A stretch of DNA of 36,600 bases from Fluviicola sp. (lineage in GTDB: Bacteria > Bacteroidota > Bacteroidia > Flavobacteriales_D > Crocinitomicaceae). The stretch spans positions 1 through 36,600 of the forward strand of contig JADLGD010000061.1 in the NCBI GenBank assembly GCA_020849495.1. Reading direction: 5' to 3'. Below the pieces are notes generated by a model, which ran no database searches, was not told where the DNA came from, and saw only the letters and a list, made by a program, of their open reading frames with translations. A program made the translations under genes and the position numbers. Numbering within the stretch: position 1 is the first letter of the stretch; each line of letters starts with the position of its first letter. Shown here in pieces: positions 9,141-17,756 of this stretch.

Positions 9141-9527
9141 ATGAAGAAACGAGTTGGTAATAGTTGTTTTGCATTTTCTGCGCTACTAGCCATTCTATTC
9201 TCTATGTTTGCGCCAAGCATTGTTCAAGCTGAACAACTTGAAGATGCTAAATCGCTTGTTTCTTTTACAAGAAATACCACTGAAGATCAAGTTCAAAAAC
9301 AACGTTTATTCATTTCTGAAGTAGATCTTAATTCAGAAGAAAACGAAGAAGAAGTAGAAGATGCTGATTCGGATGATTTCTTAGACCTTGTTTTGTTTGC
9401 TCATTCGTATGCTGTTTGGCAAGTTAGCAATGAATTATTACAAACAACCAAACTAGACATTTCTTCGAATGTCAGTTTTGACTACCAAGTCCCTTTATTT
9501 ATTCGTTTTCAGAATTTCCGTTTATAG
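9141..9527 (+). CDS. Small secreted acidic protein upstream of dabAB
   Basis: 128 residues from the ATG at 9141; a longer reading from 9093 would begin inside the ychF terminator and put 16 residues before an obvious signal peptide, so the shorter start is chosen. Residues 1-31 form a signal peptide ending SIVQA before EQLEDA. The mature part has a Glu/Asp-rich segment (about 70-85, SEENEEEVEDADSDDF) and a hydrophobic/aromatic C-terminus ending PLFIRFQNFRL. I recognise no family. It lies 122 bases before dabA on the same strand, with no terminator between, so cotranscription with the carbon-uptake genes is likely. A periplasmic accessory role is conceivable but unproven. Confidence 0.7.
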   Translation: MKKRVGNSCFAFSALLAILFSMFAPSIVQAEQLEDAKSLVSFTRNTTEDQVQKQRLFISEVDLNSEENEEEVEDADSDDFLDLVLFAHSYAVWQVSNELLQTTKLDISSNVSFDYQVPLFIRFQNFRL

Positions 9528-9649
9528 GATTGTTTTTCATTAATACATCAATTGAAAGCTGCTGTTAGAGTAGCCTTTGCTTTGTTGTTTTTAATGTTTT
9601 TTCGAATGACATGTGTCATCACACATTGTTTTATCTAAAGAAACAATTC

Positions 9650-12148
9650 ATGGAAAATCATCATACAAGTTTCGATCTAGCTCATACGATCGAACACTTA
9701 AAACATTATTTGCCTTCACAGGCACCTTTAAAAGATTTTATTCATCACAATACCTTACACGCTTTCCAAGGTGATCCATTTCACGTTGCCATGGAAAAGG
9801 CAACAACTATTTTTGGTTATAAGGTTTACCTTGAAATCAATGAGTATCGTGAAGCTTACAAGCAGGGTAAAATCTCAGAAGCAGCTTTTGATAAAGCTTT
9901 AAAAGCAATTATTTCACCCGATCAGCGCTCCTTTTTCCGTACTATGTTATTGAATGGCCCTAGTAATCATTCAACTGAAAAACGAATTGGAAGCGTTCGA
10001 AAACAATGGAAAAAAACTTACAAAGTGGACATGGATTCACGCGTACATCCCTTGTTGTTTCGCATCATTAGTAGTTATCTTGATCAAGGGGTAGCGACTT
10101 GGCATTTCCCAATTCATGAAAAGGGATTCTTAGCTTCTATTAGAAGTTTGGAAAACAACAATTACAGCTCTATGTTTCGCTCAAAACGAGTGAAAACGCT
10201 GTTGAAAGATGAGTCTTTGACACTTGAAATGGCCTTGAACGTTTTGTTAGGAGATGAGCAATTGTATGAACATTATTTGTTTGATCAACAATTTGCTCAT
10301 CCAGGTTGGAGTGGAATGGTCAGTGTGTTAGAAGAAAATCCGAAAGCCTTATTGAATCAAAAACAAATTTCACTTTACGACTTGATGTTGTTGGAATGTT
10401 TGTTTGAGATCGATGTCTTGGACGATGTTTTTGGAACCAAATGGGAGCCCATTTCAAAATACCTGACAAAAACACCTAAACCGTTGTTTTCGCCTGTAAC
10501 TTCTTCTATCGATTTTGCGTGCTATAAAATTTGGCAAAATGCCTATGAATGGTCTTTTTACGACGAAGTGTTAGGAGCGATTCAATCTTCCGAAAACGAA
10601 AAGCAGTCTGAACCGAAATCGCCTGATTTTCAAGCTTTGTTCTGTATGGATGATCGCGAATGTTCTATTCGTAGACACATTGAATCAATCGATGCCAATT
10701 GTGAAACCTTCGGTACACCTGGACATTTCAATTTGGAGTTTTTCTTTCAGCCAGAAGGAGGGAAGTTTGTGACCAAAGTGTGTCCAGTTCCTGCTCAACC
10801 AAAAGTGTTGATCAAGGAAGTGGAAAATAAAATCAAGAAAAAGAAAGATCATCATTTTTCGCAATCGAATAATGGGGTGTTTGGAGGTTTGTTTTTAACA
10901 ACGATTACAGGTTGGTTGGCACCATTTAAATTGGCCAAAAACATTGTGAAACCTTCTGTTTCTCCTTTGACATCTTCTTCTAGTAAACACATGGATCCTT
11001 CAGCAAAATTGTTGATTCAAGGTGATGGAACTGCTTTTGAAGACGGCTTGCAAGTTGGATTCACTGTTGATCAGATGACCGATCGTTTGGAAGGATTACT
11101 ACGCTCAATTGGTTTGGTGGACCATTTCGCACCCTTGGTTTATGCTGTTGGACATGGTTCTACAAGTGTCAACAATACGCATTATGCAGGTTATGATTGC
11201 GGTGCTTGTTCTGGAAGACCAGGTTCTGTAAATGCGCGCGTCATTGCTTGGATTGGAAACAATCCTGAAGTGCGAAAAAGGTTGAAAGAAAGAGGAATCA
11301 ACATTCCGTTCACGACCCATTTTGTTGGAGCACTGCACGATACTTCCAGAGATGAAATGCAGTTTTTTGATACGGAACTATTAAATGAATCTGCTTTGAA
11401 ATTGCACGAGCAAAAAGAGCAATTATTTCAAAAAGCGCTTGCGAACAATGCAAGTGAACGCTCTAGAAGATTCATGTCGATTGACTCTTCAAAACCAACT
11501 TCAAATGTACATGAAGCGGTTAAAAAAAGAACGGTTTCTTTGTTTGAGCCCCGACCAGAATTGAACCATGCAACCAATGCTTTGGCGGTTGTTGGACGAA
11601 GATCTTTGACCAAATCGGTTTTCCTAGATCGACGAGCTTTCATGAATTCGTATGATTATGCAATCGATCCAGAAGGCCGTTTTCTAGAAACCATTTTAAA
11701 TGCAGTTGCACCTGTTGCTGGTGGTATCAACTTGGAGTATTATTTCTCTAGAGTGGATAATCAACAATTGGGAGCAGGTTCTAAATTACCGCACAATGTG
11801 GTTGGTTTGTTTGGTGTTACCAACGGAATTGATGGTGATTTGCGCACCGGTTTACCTTATCAAATGGTAGAGGTGCATGATCCCGTTCGTTTATTGGTCA
11901 TTGTTGAGCATTTTCCAGAAGTGGTGCTAGAAACGATCAAACGCAATCCAGGAACTTACAATTGGTTCCGTGAAAATTGGGTGCATTTGGTGGTCGTTCA
12001 TCCGGAAACGGCTGACTTGTATCGCTTTGAAAATGAAGCCATGCATGCTTATCAAGTTCCTTCTAAGAAGGTGGAACATTCATCGGATTGGATGGATGAG
12101 GTGCTGTCAACGCACGAGAATATTCACCCTTTTATCATTCAACAATAA
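9650..12148 (+). CDS. dabA: DabA, zinc-binding subunit of the DAB inorganic-carbon pump (DUF2309)
   Basis: 832 residues from the ATG at 9650; the start at 9611 would add 13 residues unlike the family N-terminus. DabA couples with the NuoL-like DabB to take up CO2 or bicarbonate using an ion gradient and carries a carbonic-anhydrase-like zinc site. The zinc ligands are all present: C332 and D334 (FCMDDRECSIRRH), H502 (VGHGS) and C517 (GYDCGAC). The 15-residue spacing between the last two equals that known for Halothiobacillus DabA (H524/C539). N-terminal DFIHHNTLHAFQ and C-terminal GINLEYYFSRVDN and PHNVVGLFGVTNGIDGDLRTGLPYQMVEVHDP are family signatures. DabA has no transmembrane segments and acts at the inner face of the membrane. 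dabB follows after 3 bases. Confidence 0.95.
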   Translation: MENHHTSFDLAHTIEHLKHYLPSQAPLKDFIHHNTLHAFQGDPFHVAMEKATTIFGYKVYLEINEYREAYKQGKISEAAFDKALKAIISPDQRSFFRTMLLNGPSNHSTEKRIGSVRKQWKKTYKVDMDSRVHPLLFRIISSYLDQGVATWHFPIHEKGFLASIRSLENNNYSSMFRSKRVKTLLKDESLTLEMALNVLLGDEQLYEHYLFDQQFAHPGWSGMVSVLEENPKALLNQKQISLYDLMLLECLFEIDVLDDVFGTKWEPISKYLTKTPKPLFSPVTSSIDFACYKIWQNAYEWSFYDEVLGAIQSSENEKQSEPKSPDFQALFCMDDRECSIRRHIESIDANCETFGTPGHFNLEFFFQPEGGKFVTKVCPVPAQPKVLIKEVENKIKKKKDHHFSQSNNGVFGGLFLTTITGWLAPFKLAKNIVKPSVSPLTSSSSKHMDPSAKLLIQGDGTAFEDGLQVGFTVDQMTDRLEGLLRSIGLVDHFAPLVYAVGHGSTSVNNTHYAGYDCGACSGRPGSVNARVIAWIGNNPEVRKRLKERGINIPFTTHFVGALHDTSRDEMQFFDTELLNESALKLHEQKEQLFQKALANNASERSRRFMSIDSSKPTSNVHEAVKKRTVSLFEPRPELNHATNALAVVGRRSLTKSVFLDRRAFMNSYDYAIDPEGRFLETILNAVAPVAGGINLEYYFSRVDNQQLGAGSKLPHNVVGLFGVTNGIDGDLRTGLPYQMVEVHDPVRLLVIVEHFPEVVLETIKRNPGTYNWFRENWVHLVVVHPETADLYRFENEAMHAYQVPSKKVEHSSDWMDEVLSTHENIHPFIIQQ

Positions 12149-12151
12149 GCC

Positions 12152-14020
12152 ATGGAATACTTCATTTTAATATTATTGGGGATTCCGCTGTTGGCATTTT
12201 TCGTCACATTGATTATTCCAAAACAGGAAGAATATGCCATTGCAGCAGTCGTAAAAACAGCTACGGGTATCAACTTTTTGTTAGCGATTATCTTTACGAT
12301 CAAGTGGATTTTGAATGGTGCGGTGAACCTTCATTTCAATGAATTCACCATTCTGACGAGTGGACATTATTCATTCTACATCAACTTGTATGCGGATAAG
12401 TTAACGTTCACATTTTTGTTATTTGGTTCCTTATTGACCTTCTTAATTGGTATCTTTTCTCAACGGTATTTACACCGCGAATCAGGCTATAAACGCTTCT
12501 TCAACGTGTTTTTATTCTTTGTGTTTGGGTTTGTATTGATCTTGTTCTCTGGAAATTTTGAAACCATGTTTATTGGTTGGGAAATTTTAGGAATATCTTC
12601 TTTCTTGCTCATCGCGTTTTACCGTGAACGGTATTTACCAGTAAAGAATGCGGTGAAAGTCTTCTCCATTTACCGAATCGGTGATGTGGGCTTGATTCTC
12701 GCGATGTGGATGAGTCACCATTTATGGGGACAAAACATTGCGTTTTACGAATTGGATACCATCAAAGGCTTACACGATACTTTGGTGACGCATTCATCGG
12801 AGGCGACCATCATTGCGATTTTAGTGTTCATAACAGCATCTGTCAAATCTGCGATGTTTCCTTTTTCATCTTGGTTACCAAGAGCAATGGAAGGACCTAC
12901 ACCATCGAGTGCAGTGTTCTACGGATCACTTTCTGTACACATTGGTGCGTTCTTGATGTTGCGAACCATTCATTACTGGGAAGATCAGTTTGTGGTTAAA
13001 ATCATCATTGGAAGTGTTGGACTCTTGACTTTTGTGTTGTCCAATTTCACCGCACGAGTTCAAAGTTCCATTAAAAGTCAGATCGGTTATGCTTCGATTG
13101 CTCAAATTGGGATTATTTTCATAGAAATTGCAGCCGGTTTAGAAGTAGTAGCTTTGATTCACATCACTGCGAATGCTTTCTACAGAACGTATCAGTTATT
13201 GATTTCACCTTCGATCGTGACCTATAAAATCCGTGAGCAGTTCTATCATTTTGTTCCCTTCAAGAAAACCATCGAAGACTCTTGGCCAAAGCGCATCGAA
13301 TACACGCTTTATTCTTTGAGTATTCGTGAATGGAATTTGGACAGTAGCATGTATCGTTACTGGTGGGTGCCCTTGAAAAAGTTTGGGAATTTGATGACAT
13401 TTCTTTCCATCAAGCGCGTTGCATTTTTCTTCATTCCTGTTTTCGGTGTCGGATTAATCTTGTTATCCACATACGCTTCGATGCCACCTTTTTACCTCCA
13501 TTTATTGCCGATTCTTTATGGTGGTTTGGGGATGTTGATGGTGTTGAAAGCATTTACAGAAAGAAGAAGTGTACTCACGAGTTGGAGTTTGGTCATCATG
13601 AATCAAGCATTCATTTTGTTGGCAATTGCTTTCAACGAACATTTATCGGTCTTGGAATTGAGTACTTTTTTGAGTGGAGTGATCATTTCTGGAATCATAG
13701 GTGTTTTGGCCATTCGTCGTTTGAAAAAACTAGAGAAAAGTGTGAAGTTGAATGCCTTTTATGGTCATGTTTACGAACATCCAAAAATTGCTTTGGTGTT
13801 TTTATTGGCTTGTTTAGGCCTAGCTGGATTCCCAATTACACCCACATTTATTGGAGAAGATTTATTGTTCTCCCACATCAAAGAAAATCAGTTGTTATTG
13901 GCGTCAATGGTGGCATTTAGTTTCGTCATTGATGGTATTGCACTCATTCGTATTTATTCAAGAGTATTTCTTGGACCACACATTAAAACGTATCACGATG
14001 TAGCAAAACGCTCATCATAA
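12152..14020 (+). CDS. dabB: DabB, NuoL/MrpA-like membrane subunit of the DAB inorganic-carbon pump
   Basis: 622 residues, polytopic. It belongs to the proton-conducting membrane transporter family (NuoL/MrpA-type antiporter subunit). The conserved TM5 glutamate is in GWEILGISSFLLIAFYR (about 145-160), and the lysine and proline-rich TM7-8 signature appears as SVKSAMFPFSSWLPRAMEGPTPSSAVFYGSLSVHIGA in two adjoining blocks from residue 230. The sequence lacks other complex I partners nearby, and it starts 3 bases after dabA, so it is DabB rather than NuoL. It would pass cations to drive CO2 hydration or bicarbonate uptake by DabA. The next gene, a SulP transporter, starts 11 bases after the stop. 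Confidence 0.93.
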   Translation: MEYFILILLGIPLLAFFVTLIIPKQEEYAIAAVVKTATGINFLLAIIFTIKWILNGAVNLHFNEFTILTSGHYSFYINLYADKLTFTFLLFGSLLTFLIGIFSQRYLHRESGYKRFFNVFLFFVFGFVLILFSGNFETMFIGWEILGISSFLLIAFYRERYLPVKNAVKVFSIYRIGDVGLILAMWMSHHLWGQNIAFYELDTIKGLHDTLVTHSSEATIIAILVFITASVKSAMFPFSSWLPRAMEGPTPSSAVFYGSLSVHIGAFLMLRTIHYWEDQFVVKIIIGSVGLLTFVLSNFTARVQSSIKSQIGYASIAQIGIIFIEIAAGLEVVALIHITANAFYRTYQLLISPSIVTYKIREQFYHFVPFKKTIEDSWPKRIEYTLYSLSIREWNLDSSMYRYWWVPLKKFGNLMTFLSIKRVAFFFIPVFGVGLILLSTYASMPPFYLHLLPILYGGLGMLMVLKAFTERRSVLTSWSLVIMNQAFILLAIAFNEHLSVLELSTFLSGVIISGIIGVLAIRRLKKLEKSVKLNAFYGHVYEHPKIALVFLLACLGLAGFPITPTFIGEDLLFSHIKENQLLLASMVAFSFVIDGIALIRIYSRVFLGPHIKTYHDVAKRSS

Positions 14021-14031
14021 AAAAGATAATT

Positions 14032-15639
14032 ATGAAAACAACTAAATTAATAACTCCTTCAAAAGGAATAAAAGGATTGTTTGAAAACTGGAAATCAGAT
14101 GCTCTTTCAGGTTTCTTTGTCTTTATATTGGCCTTGCCATTGAGTTTGGGAATTGCTAAAGCAAGTGGGTTTCCGCCTGCAATGGGCGTGTTATCAGCCA
14201 TGATTGGTGGTTTGGTAACCAGTTTTTTCAATGTTTCGGCATTGGTAATTAAAGGTCCAGCAGCAGGATTAATCACCGTATGTGCAGGTGCTGTCGCTGA
14301 ATTTGGTGGTGAAATGACCGGTTGGAAAATTGCAGCTGGTGTCATCGTTGTTGCCGCTTTGATTCAAATCATTTTTGGTTTCTTGAAATTTGGAGCTTTG
14401 AGTGATTTCTTTCCTCATTCTGCCATTCATGGGATGTTGGCAGCCATTGGATTGATCATCATTGCGAAGCAAATTCCGGTTTTATTAGGAGACGATCCAA
14501 CCATGTATAAAGGAGAAGGTCCTTTAGAACTCTTCATGGACATCCCACGTTTTGTCATGGCTTCCCATTGGCACATTGCCTTGGTTGGTATTATTGGATT
14601 GATCGTTTTGTTTGTCTTTCCTTTATTCAAGATTTCGATTTTCAAAAAATTACCTCTTCCATTTTTCGTCTTGTTGCTAACCATTCCAATGGCTTTGATA
14701 TGGCATTTTAAACAAACAGAACCTTCTTATTCGTTGGTGACCATTGGTGATTTTTGGGGTTCTATTTCAATGAATGCTGATTTTTCAGTGATTGGAACCT
14801 TTGCTTTTTGGAAATACGTGTTCATGTTCTTGTTTGTTGGTAGTTTGGAATCATTGTTAACCGTAAAAGCAACCGATAACATGGATCCATACAAACGCGT
14901 TTCAAGTTACAACGGCGATTTGATCGGACAAGGAGTAGGGAATGTGCTTTCAGGTTTGATGGGTGGATTACCAATGATTTCTGAAGTGGTAAGAAGTTCT
15001 GCAAATGTTGGGTTCAACGCAAAAACAAAATGGTCCAATTTCTTCCATGGTATTTTCTTGTTGATTGCAATGTTATTGATGATTCCAATGATTGAAATGA
15101 TACCCAATTCTGCTTTAGCTGCCATGCTTATTTTTGCAGGTTATCGTTTAGCTGCTCCAAAAGAATTCATTCATACCTACAAAATTGGTAAAGAACAGTT
15201 GGCTATTTTCTTGACAACAGTCGTGATCACACTTGCAGAAGATTTATTGTTAGGTGTTGCTGCTGGAATCATTGTGAAATTTCTATTCCATTTGTTCAAT
15301 GGCGCAAAAGTGAGTAGTTTGTTTAAAGCACGATATAGATTGCAAACAATCGATCATAAAACAATCATGCACATTGAGCAATCAGCTATTTTTTCCAATT
15401 TAATAGGTTTCAAAAAAGGGTTGTTTGATTTGCCTATTTCAGCTGATATCATCATTGATCTGTCGGAAGCTCAAATAATCGATCACTCGTTTATGGTCTT
15501 CTTACACCACTTCGAATTGGAATACAATGCACATGGAGGGAATTTGGAAATAAAGGGCTTGGATAAATTCAGAGCACTTTCAAAACATCCGATGGCTACG
15601 CGTGTGAAAAAACGCAAAAGAGTTAAAATCGCTGCATAA
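14032..15639 (+). CDS. SulP-family anion transporter, probable bicarbonate transporter
   Basis: 535 residues. The N-terminal half has the sulfate-permease-family signature (SGFFVFILALPLSLGIAKASG, then GPAAGLITVCAGAV), followed by about ten to twelve hydrophobic segments. MDPYKRVSSYNGDLIGQGVGN and GGLPMISEVVRSSANVGFNAKTKWSNFFHG match the bacterial SulP group often linked to bicarbonate. A short STAS-like C-terminal domain spans about residues 440-525 (IIIDLSEAQIIDHSFMVFLHH, then GGNLEIKG). It follows dabB by 11 bases, ends the operon at a strong terminator, and lies beside a CO2/bicarbonate pump, so bicarbonate is the likely substrate; sulfate or another anion remains possible. No carbonic anhydrase gene is visible in the window. 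Confidence 0.88.
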   Translation: MKTTKLITPSKGIKGLFENWKSDALSGFFVFILALPLSLGIAKASGFPPAMGVLSAMIGGLVTSFFNVSALVIKGPAAGLITVCAGAVAEFGGEMTGWKIAAGVIVVAALIQIIFGFLKFGALSDFFPHSAIHGMLAAIGLIIIAKQIPVLLGDDPTMYKGEGPLELFMDIPRFVMASHWHIALVGIIGLIVLFVFPLFKISIFKKLPLPFFVLLLTIPMALIWHFKQTEPSYSLVTIGDFWGSISMNADFSVIGTFAFWKYVFMFLFVGSLESLLTVKATDNMDPYKRVSSYNGDLIGQGVGNVLSGLMGGLPMISEVVRSSANVGFNAKTKWSNFFHGIFLLIAMLLMIPMIEMIPNSALAAMLIFAGYRLAAPKEFIHTYKIGKEQLAIFLTTVVITLAEDLLLGVAAGIIVKFLFHLFNGAKVSSLFKARYRLQTIDHKTIMHIEQSAIFSNLIGFKKGLFDLPISADIIIDLSEAQIIDHSFMVFLHHFELEYNAHGGNLEIKGLDKFRALSKHPMATRVKKRKRVKIAA

Positions 15640-15650
15640 AGCAACATAAA

Positions 15651-15683
15651 AAAAGCCTTCTAGAAAACTAGAAGGCTTTTTAA
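15651..15683. terminator. Strong bidirectional terminator after sulP
   Basis: AAAAGCCTTCTAG and CTAGAAGGCTTTT form a perfect 13-bp stem around an AAAA loop. It separates the carbon-uptake operon from the convergent DUF2795 gene. Confidence 0.92.
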
Positions 15684-15695
15684 TAAGATCATTTT

Positions 15696-15917
15696 TTAAT
15701 ACTCATCTTCATTGAATAAGAAGTCGTCTTTAGACGGATAATCCGGCCAAATTTCCTCGATGCTTTCGTAAATATCACCCTCATCTTCTAAATCTTGAAG
15801 GTTTTCTACTACTTCTAATGGAGCACCAGCACGAATGGCATAATCAATCAATTCATCTTTTGATGCAGGCCATGGTGCGTCTTCCAAATATGATGCTAGT
15901 TCTAATGTCCAGTACAT
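15696..15917 (-). CDS. DUF2795 family small protein
   Basis: 73 residues. MYWTLELASYLEDAPWPASKDELIDYAIRAGAP followed by VVENLQDLEDEGDIYESIEEIWPDYPSKDDFL is the pattern of DUF2795, a short acidic protein widespread in Bacteroidota. It is cytosolic, with no signal peptide. Function is unknown. It has its own promoter element at 15951 and shares a terminator with sulP. Confidence 0.88.
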   Translation of the reverse strand: MYWTLELASYLEDAPWPASKDELIDYAIRAGAPLEVVENLQDLEDEGDIYESIEEIWPDYPSKDDFLFNEDEY

Positions 15918-15950
15918 GTGTTTACTCTGTTTTATTGTTGTTTATTCGCG

Positions 15951-15958
15951 CAAAAATA
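15951..15958 (-). promoter_or_regulatory. -7 element for the DUF2795 gene
   Basis: Minus strand TATTTTTG (TAnnTTTG), about 34 bases before the ATG. Confidence 0.5.
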
Positions 15959-16036
15959 ATCTTATTTTGAAAAATTCCAAGAAAGAAATGCAGGAAAGAA
16001 AAAAAATCTTTTCAACCGTTTTCAATTAGCTCATTA

Positions 16037-16588
16037 TCAGTTGGTTTTTGGCTTCCAAGGAGTTTCAACTGCATTTAAATCATGTGCTAATTTGCGAGAT
16101 AACACAAAAAGGTAATCGCTCAAACGGTTCATGTAAGTGTTAATCAACGCTTCTACAGGCTCATGTTCTGCCAAATGCGCAATGTTTCGTTCTGCTCTTC
16201 TACACACACAACGCGCAATGTGACAATGAGAAACGGATACATGTCCTCCTGGCAATACAAAGCTTTTCATTGGTGGCAATTCCTCATCCATTTGGTCAAT
16301 ACTCGTTTCTAAATACTGCACATCACTTTCATGCAATTGTGGCAATTGCATATTGGATTTCTCTGGATCGGAAGCTAAATGCGAACCAATGGTAAACAAA
16401 CGATCTTGAACTTCTAACAAAACAGCAATAATTGCTTCGTCTTTGATGATGTCTCGTAACAATCCAATGTAGGAATTCAATTCATCTACAGTACCATAAG
16501 ATTCAATGCGGATGTGGTGTTTTGGTAAACGTGTTCCACCGATGATTCCTGTTGTTCCAGAATCGCCCTTACGTGTGTAAATTTTCAT
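16037..16588 (-). CDS. Cob(I)alamin adenosyltransferase, PduO type
   Basis: 183 residues, family length. The enzyme moves the adenosyl group of ATP to cob(I)alamin to give adenosylcobalamin. Visible signatures are the ATP-binding N-terminus YTRKGDSGTTGIIGG (4-18), the subunit-interface motif YGTVDELNSYIGLLRD, and the active-site block FVLPGGHVSVSHCHIARCVCRRAERN with the conserved CRRAER. Other B12 genes are absent from the window, so it may serve scavenged cobalamin. The start is supported by the immediate conserved N-terminus. Confidence 0.95.
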   Translation of the reverse strand: MKIYTRKGDSGTTGIIGGTRLPKHHIRIESYGTVDELNSYIGLLRDIIKDEAIIAVLLEVQDRLFTIGSHLASDPEKSNMQLPQLHESDVQYLETSIDQMDEELPPMKSFVLPGGHVSVSHCHIARCVCRRAERNIAHLAEHEPVEALINTYMNRLSDYLFVLSRKLAHDLNAVETPWKPKTN

Positions 16589-16686
16589 ATGCAGATAAAT
16601 TGTTTTTAAAAGGTCTTATCGAAACCGCCATGAAGGCCATTTCTTAGTCGTAAAAATAAGGATAGAAAGTCAAATGACCAATCGTG

Positions 16687-16694
16687 TATTTTTG
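16687..16694 (+). promoter_or_regulatory. -7 element for the cytochrome c pair
   Basis: TATTTTTG matches TAnnTTTG, about 34 bases before the ATG at 16729. Confidence 0.5.
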
Positions 16695-16728
16695 TCAAAT
16701 GCATTACTTTTAGCCAAAATTTATAAAG

Positions 16729-17115
16729 ATGACCTTACTGAAACAGCTACCACTCATTTTTGTTCTAGTTGCTTGTGCAACATCTAACAAGTCAGTACAA
16801 GAATTGAAACAAGCTCCTACTGCTTCTACTAAAGAAATTAAAAACGGGGAAGAATTGTTTTCAATGAATTGTACGGTTTGTCATGGAGAAAAAGCAAATG
16901 GTGAAATTGGACCCAATCTGACCGATGATTATTGGTTGTATGGAAATTCCTTTCAAGCTATTTTTTCCTCAATCGAAAGAGGAACCGAAAATGGAATGCC
17001 TGAACATGCTTCCAAGTTAACACCAGAAGAAATGAAAGAATTGACTTATTTCATTCAGAATTTAAAACCTACAGAAGGAAAAGATCCTCAAGGAAAAAAA
17101 TCTTCTTCTAAATAA
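16729..17115 (+). CDS. Lipoprotein monoheme cytochrome c
   Basis: 128 residues. A lipoprotein signal peptide ends at the lipobox LVAC (Cys16). A single heme site C48-x-x-C51-H52 (MNCTVCHGEKANGEIGPNLTDDYW) is followed by GMPEHA, with M90 as the likely sixth heme ligand. The fold resembles the class I cytochrome c modules found in cbb3 oxidase CcoP subunits and related periplasmic electron carriers. The C-terminus is a Lys/Ser-rich tail. It is followed 37 bases later by a second lipoprotein cytochrome, so the two probably act together in periplasmic electron transfer. No oxidase genes are nearby, so the partner is unknown. Confidence 0.9.
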   Translation: MTLLKQLPLIFVLVACATSNKSVQELKQAPTASTKEIKNGEELFSMNCTVCHGEKANGEIGPNLTDDYWLYGNSFQAIFSSIERGTENGMPEHASKLTPEEMKELTYFIQNLKPTEGKDPQGKKSSSK

Positions 17116-17152
17116 TACTTATCTTAGCCTTTAGAATAGTCAAACAAAGCGT

Positions 17153-17497
17153 ATGAAAAAAGCAATCTATATTTCCATCTTGTTGATCGCAGCTGGCTGT
17201 GCAACAGGAAAAGCAGTAGAAACAACTGTTACTGGTCCAACACAAGCAGATGTTGATCGCATTCAATCAAAATTCCCAGGGACTACTTTAGTAGAATTGA
17301 ACGAAGGAAAGAAGTTGTATGAAAACAACTGCAACTTGTGCCATGGATTAAAAAAGTTATCTTCTCAATCGGAAGAAGGATGGCGTAAAGTGGTTCCTCC
17401 GATGGTGAAAAAAGCGAACAACAAAAACGGTGGGATTTTAGATGCAGTTGCAGAAGAAAAAATCTTGAAATACGTGATCACCATGAGTGGGAACTAA
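17153..17497 (+). CDS. Second lipoprotein cytochrome c
   Basis: 114 residues. The lipobox is IAAGC (Cys16). One heme motif C60-x-x-C63-H64 (NNCNLCHGLKKL) is followed by EGWRKVVPPMVKKAN, where M84 could be the axial ligand, as in the short haem domains of cytochrome-like lipoproteins in Bacteroidota. It is shorter than its upstream neighbour and not a close copy of it. Cotranscription is likely: the gap is 37 bases, and only a weak TATCTTAG-like element is seen in it. A strong terminator follows. Confidence 0.88.
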   Translation: MKKAIYISILLIAAGCATGKAVETTVTGPTQADVDRIQSKFPGTTLVELNEGKKLYENNCNLCHGLKKLSSQSEEGWRKVVPPMVKKANNKNGGILDAVAEEKILKYVITMSGN

Positions 17498-17520
17498 AGT
17501 TCAATCACAATAATCTTTCA

Positions 17521-17551
17521 AAAAAAGCGCTCTTTTGAGCGCTTTTTTATT
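17521..17551 (+). terminator. Terminator after the cytochrome c pair
   Basis: AAAAAAGCGCTC-TTTT-GAGCGCTTTTTT is a perfect 12-bp stem with a T4 loop. Confidence 0.92.
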
Positions 17552-17600
17552 TAAAATCATCATTCATCCGATTTAATCTACCTAACTACAAAATTATATT

Positions 17601-17630
17601 CTTACTTTTTGCCGAGGCCAAAAAAGTAAG
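17601..17630. repeat. Near-perfect palindrome of the CTTACTTTTT...AAAAAGTAAG type
   Basis: CTTACTTTTTGCC and GGCCAAAAAAGTAAG are inverted copies around a GA/AG centre. From memory, palindromes of this look (ACTTTTT-GCC-GAGGCC-AAAAAGT followed by CAAAAAC) occur repeatedly between genes in Bacteroidota; that is recollection, not a search. Confidence 0.7.
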
Positions 17631-17665
17631 CAAAAACGCCTTTTCCCCAATTACATCATTCAATC

Positions 17666-17756
17666 AGCCCTCCATTTCTGATTGAACTAGGGAAAGACGA
17701 GGTCAGGACCTCAAATGGAAACCACTTTCCAAGTTCAATGTCAGAAAAGAAGGGCT
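17666..17756. repeat. Long imperfect inverted repeat with a perfect palindromic core
   Basis: The left arm (17666-17696) and right arm (17725-17756) are inverted copies of about 31-32 bases with a few substitutions and two small indels. Shared blocks are AGCCCT, TTTCTGA, TTGAACT and AAAG. Between them lies the perfect palindrome GAGGTC-AG-GACCTC (17699-17712). It could fold as a long RNA hairpin or DNA cruciform. No open reading frame covers it. Confidence 0.75.

Noticed and set aside
12152..14020. NADH-quinone oxidoreductase subunit L
   Set aside because: No other complex I genes are present and the gene directly follows dabA, so DabB is the better call.
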